Source: CAXQUZ01 sp942491145 (GTDB lineage Bacteria; Myxococcota_A; UBA796; UBA2385). Taken from it: a DNA stretch of 64,000 nt. Made by a program: the position numbers and the translations under genes. The stretch covers positions 248,001-312,000 of the forward strand of contig CALOBC010000017.1 of NCBI GenBank assembly GCA_942491145.1, read 5' to 3'. Below, piece by piece: positions 62,987-64,000 of this stretch; the first letter of the stretch is position 1; each line of letters starts with the position of its first letter. The notes under the pieces were generated by a model, which saw only the letters and a list, made by a program, of their open reading frames with translations, had not been told where the DNA came from and did not search any database.

Positions 62987-63675
62987 GGCGCGCTGGCGTC
63001 GACGGGGGCGCCGCGGCTGACCACTTGGCCGTCCCGCAGCACGATGGTGCGCTGACAGCGCTCGGCCACTTCGGCTTCGTGGGTGACCACCACAAGAGTG
63101 AGCCCATCGGAATTCAGGCCCAACAGCAGGTCCATGATCTCGTCGGACGTGGCGGTGTCGAGGGCACCGGTGGGCTCGTCCGCCAGCAACACCCGGGGCT
63201 CACCGACGAGGGCCCGGGCGATGGCCACCCGCTGCTTCTGGCCGCCACTGAGCTGGTTGGGGAGGTGGTCGAGCCGGTCGCCGAGGCCCACTTGCTGCAA
63301 CGCCGCGACGGCCCTTGTGTTGCGTTCCTTGCGCGCGATGCCCCGGTAAAACAGCGGCAGCGCGACATTCTCGACGGCGTCCCGGTCCGCCAACAAGTGA
63401 AAGGACTGAAACACAAAGCCCAGCAGCTGGTTGCGCATCCGGGCGGCGGCCGACTCGCTCAGCGCCCGCACTTCTTGGCCGTCTAAGTGGTACTCACCGC
63501 TGTCGTGGCTGTCGAGCAGCCCGATGATGTTGAGCAGCGTCGACTTGCCGGAGCCGCTGGATCCCATGATGGCCACCGCCTCGCCCGGGCGGATGTGCAG
63601 ATCGACCCCCCGCAGCACCGGCAGGGGGGTGGCGCCGGTCATGTAGGCTTTCTGAAGCTGGCGGATCTGGATCAC
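62983..63675 (-). CDS. ABC transporter ATP-binding protein (MacB/LolD-like)
   Basis: A 230-residue ATPase: IQIRQLQKAYMTG start, Walker A MGSSGSGKST, Q-loop FVFQSFHLL, signature LSGGQKQRVAIARAL, Walker B VLLADEPTGALD and H-loop VVTHEAEVA. This is the LolD/MacB subgroup (EPTGALD). Start chosen as GTG at 63675, where family sequence begins; the frame upstream is not coding-like. First gene of a coupled three-gene export unit with the two permeases. Confidence 0.92.
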   Translation of the reverse strand: MIQIRQLQKAYMTGATPLPVLRGVDLHIRPGEAVAIMGSSGSGKSTLLNIIGLLDSHDSGEYHLDGQEVRALSESAAARMRNQLLGFVFQSFHLLADRDAVENVALPLFYRGIARKERNTRAVAALQQVGLGDRLDHLPNQLSGGQKQRVAIARALVGEPRVLLADEPTGALDTATSDEIMDLLLGLNSDGLTLVVVTHEAEVAERCQRTIVLRDGQVVSRGAPVDASAP

Positions 63676-63805
63676 GCTCGCGCCTAACGTGCGGGGCAGG
63701 CCCGGTCTGGGGATGCGCACTGACGGGCGACTGGGATTTGTGTGGGGCGTGCGACAGTGCCGACAGAGTGTGACAAGCTGCAGCTCAGCTCTCAGCGAGG
63801 CAGAC

Positions 63806-64000
63806 ATGCGAAGTGGACTCTGGGCCGTGATCTTGGTGGGCTGCTCGCCCGTGGTGGCCGACGACGGCGCAAGCAAGGGGGGCTTCGACACGGCGTTGTC
63901 GGGCTTGGATGGCAACGACGGCGGTGATGGTGCGGACGGCGCCGATGGGGCCGACGGTGGTGACGGTGCGGACGGTGGTGACGGGGCCGACGGTGGTGAC
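63806..64000 (+). CDS. Lipoprotein with Asp/Gly-rich stalk, cut by the right edge
   Basis: Partial (65 codons seen): MRSGLWAVILVGCSPVVADDG is a short signal with lipobox VGCS (Cys13), followed by GLDGNDGGDGADGADG-type repeats. CGAGG lies upstream of the ATG. The body of the protein is outside the window. Style of stalk matches the GH16 protein at 26752. Confidence 0.75.
   Translation, partial: MRSGLWAVILVGCSPVVADDGASKGGFDTALSGLDGNDGGDGADGADGADGGDGADGGDGADGGD

Overview
The window reads as a high-GC chromosome segment from a Gram-negative bacterium of the Myxococcota / former Deltaproteobacteria type. This is inferred from the gene content, not from a marker gene: many lipoproteins with Asp/Gly-rich stalks, a TonB domain fused to a TonB-dependent receptor, a Ser/Thr protein kinase with a C-terminal membrane anchor, DUF2339/DUF3999-type envelope proteins and a likely selenoprotein. 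No rRNA, tRNA, CRISPR array, transposase or phage gene was seen.

Layout. 1-0.5 kb: a lipoxygenase-like remnant cut off at a short repeat. 0.8-11.9 kb: housekeeping and envelope genes (nitronate monooxygenase-like protein with a thioesterase, radical SAM/SPASM protein, metallopeptidase, metallo-beta-lactamase-fold hydrolase, LysR/DoxX-like divergent pair, TonB-receptor fusion with a coupled lipoprotein, di-heme peroxidase lipoprotein). 11.9-22.5 kb: a graspetide (microviridin-like RiPP) locus. It has two nearly identical 61-residue precursors with a PFFxRF leader motif and a KYPSD core, four tandem ATP-grasp ligases, an HlyD-family adaptor, a C39 peptidase-ABC transporter and a second ABC transporter, almost all translationally coupled. 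23-26 kb: acyltransferase and acyl-CoA ligase. 26-31 kb: small lipoprotein, GH16 glucanase, carbohydrate-binding lipoprotein on an Asp-Ala repeat stalk, and an M48-like protein; a 75-bp copy of the M48 3' end brackets the polysaccharide genes. 31-32.8 kb: a lipoprotein ending in a thioredoxin-like domain whose first active-site Cys codon is TGA, followed by a good bacterial SECIS hairpin. 32.8-46 kb: metallo-hydrolase, diacylglycerol-kinase-like, PLP enzyme, DUF2339/DUF3999-like membrane proteins, a frameshifted WD40-like protein, amidase and YugP-like protease. 46-56 kb: B-box/metallopeptidase, GT-C and GT2 glycosyltransferases, LarA-like protein, Sir2, TesB thioesterase. 56-64 kb: repeat-containing periplasmic protein, Ser/Thr kinase, methyltransferase, a MacB/LolCDE-like ABC exporter and a lipoprotein running off the right edge.

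The two strongest observations are the graspetide locus and the probable selenoprotein. In the locus the precursor should be bound through its PFFxRF leader, cross-linked by the ligases at the KYPSD core and exported by the HlyD/C39-ABC/ABC set; the core carries Cys where microviridins carry Thr, which raises the possibility of a thioester or an unmodified thiol. Several genes have a frame problem next to a C-run or at a single-base position (acyl-CoA ligase, GT2, WD40-like); these may be assembly errors.
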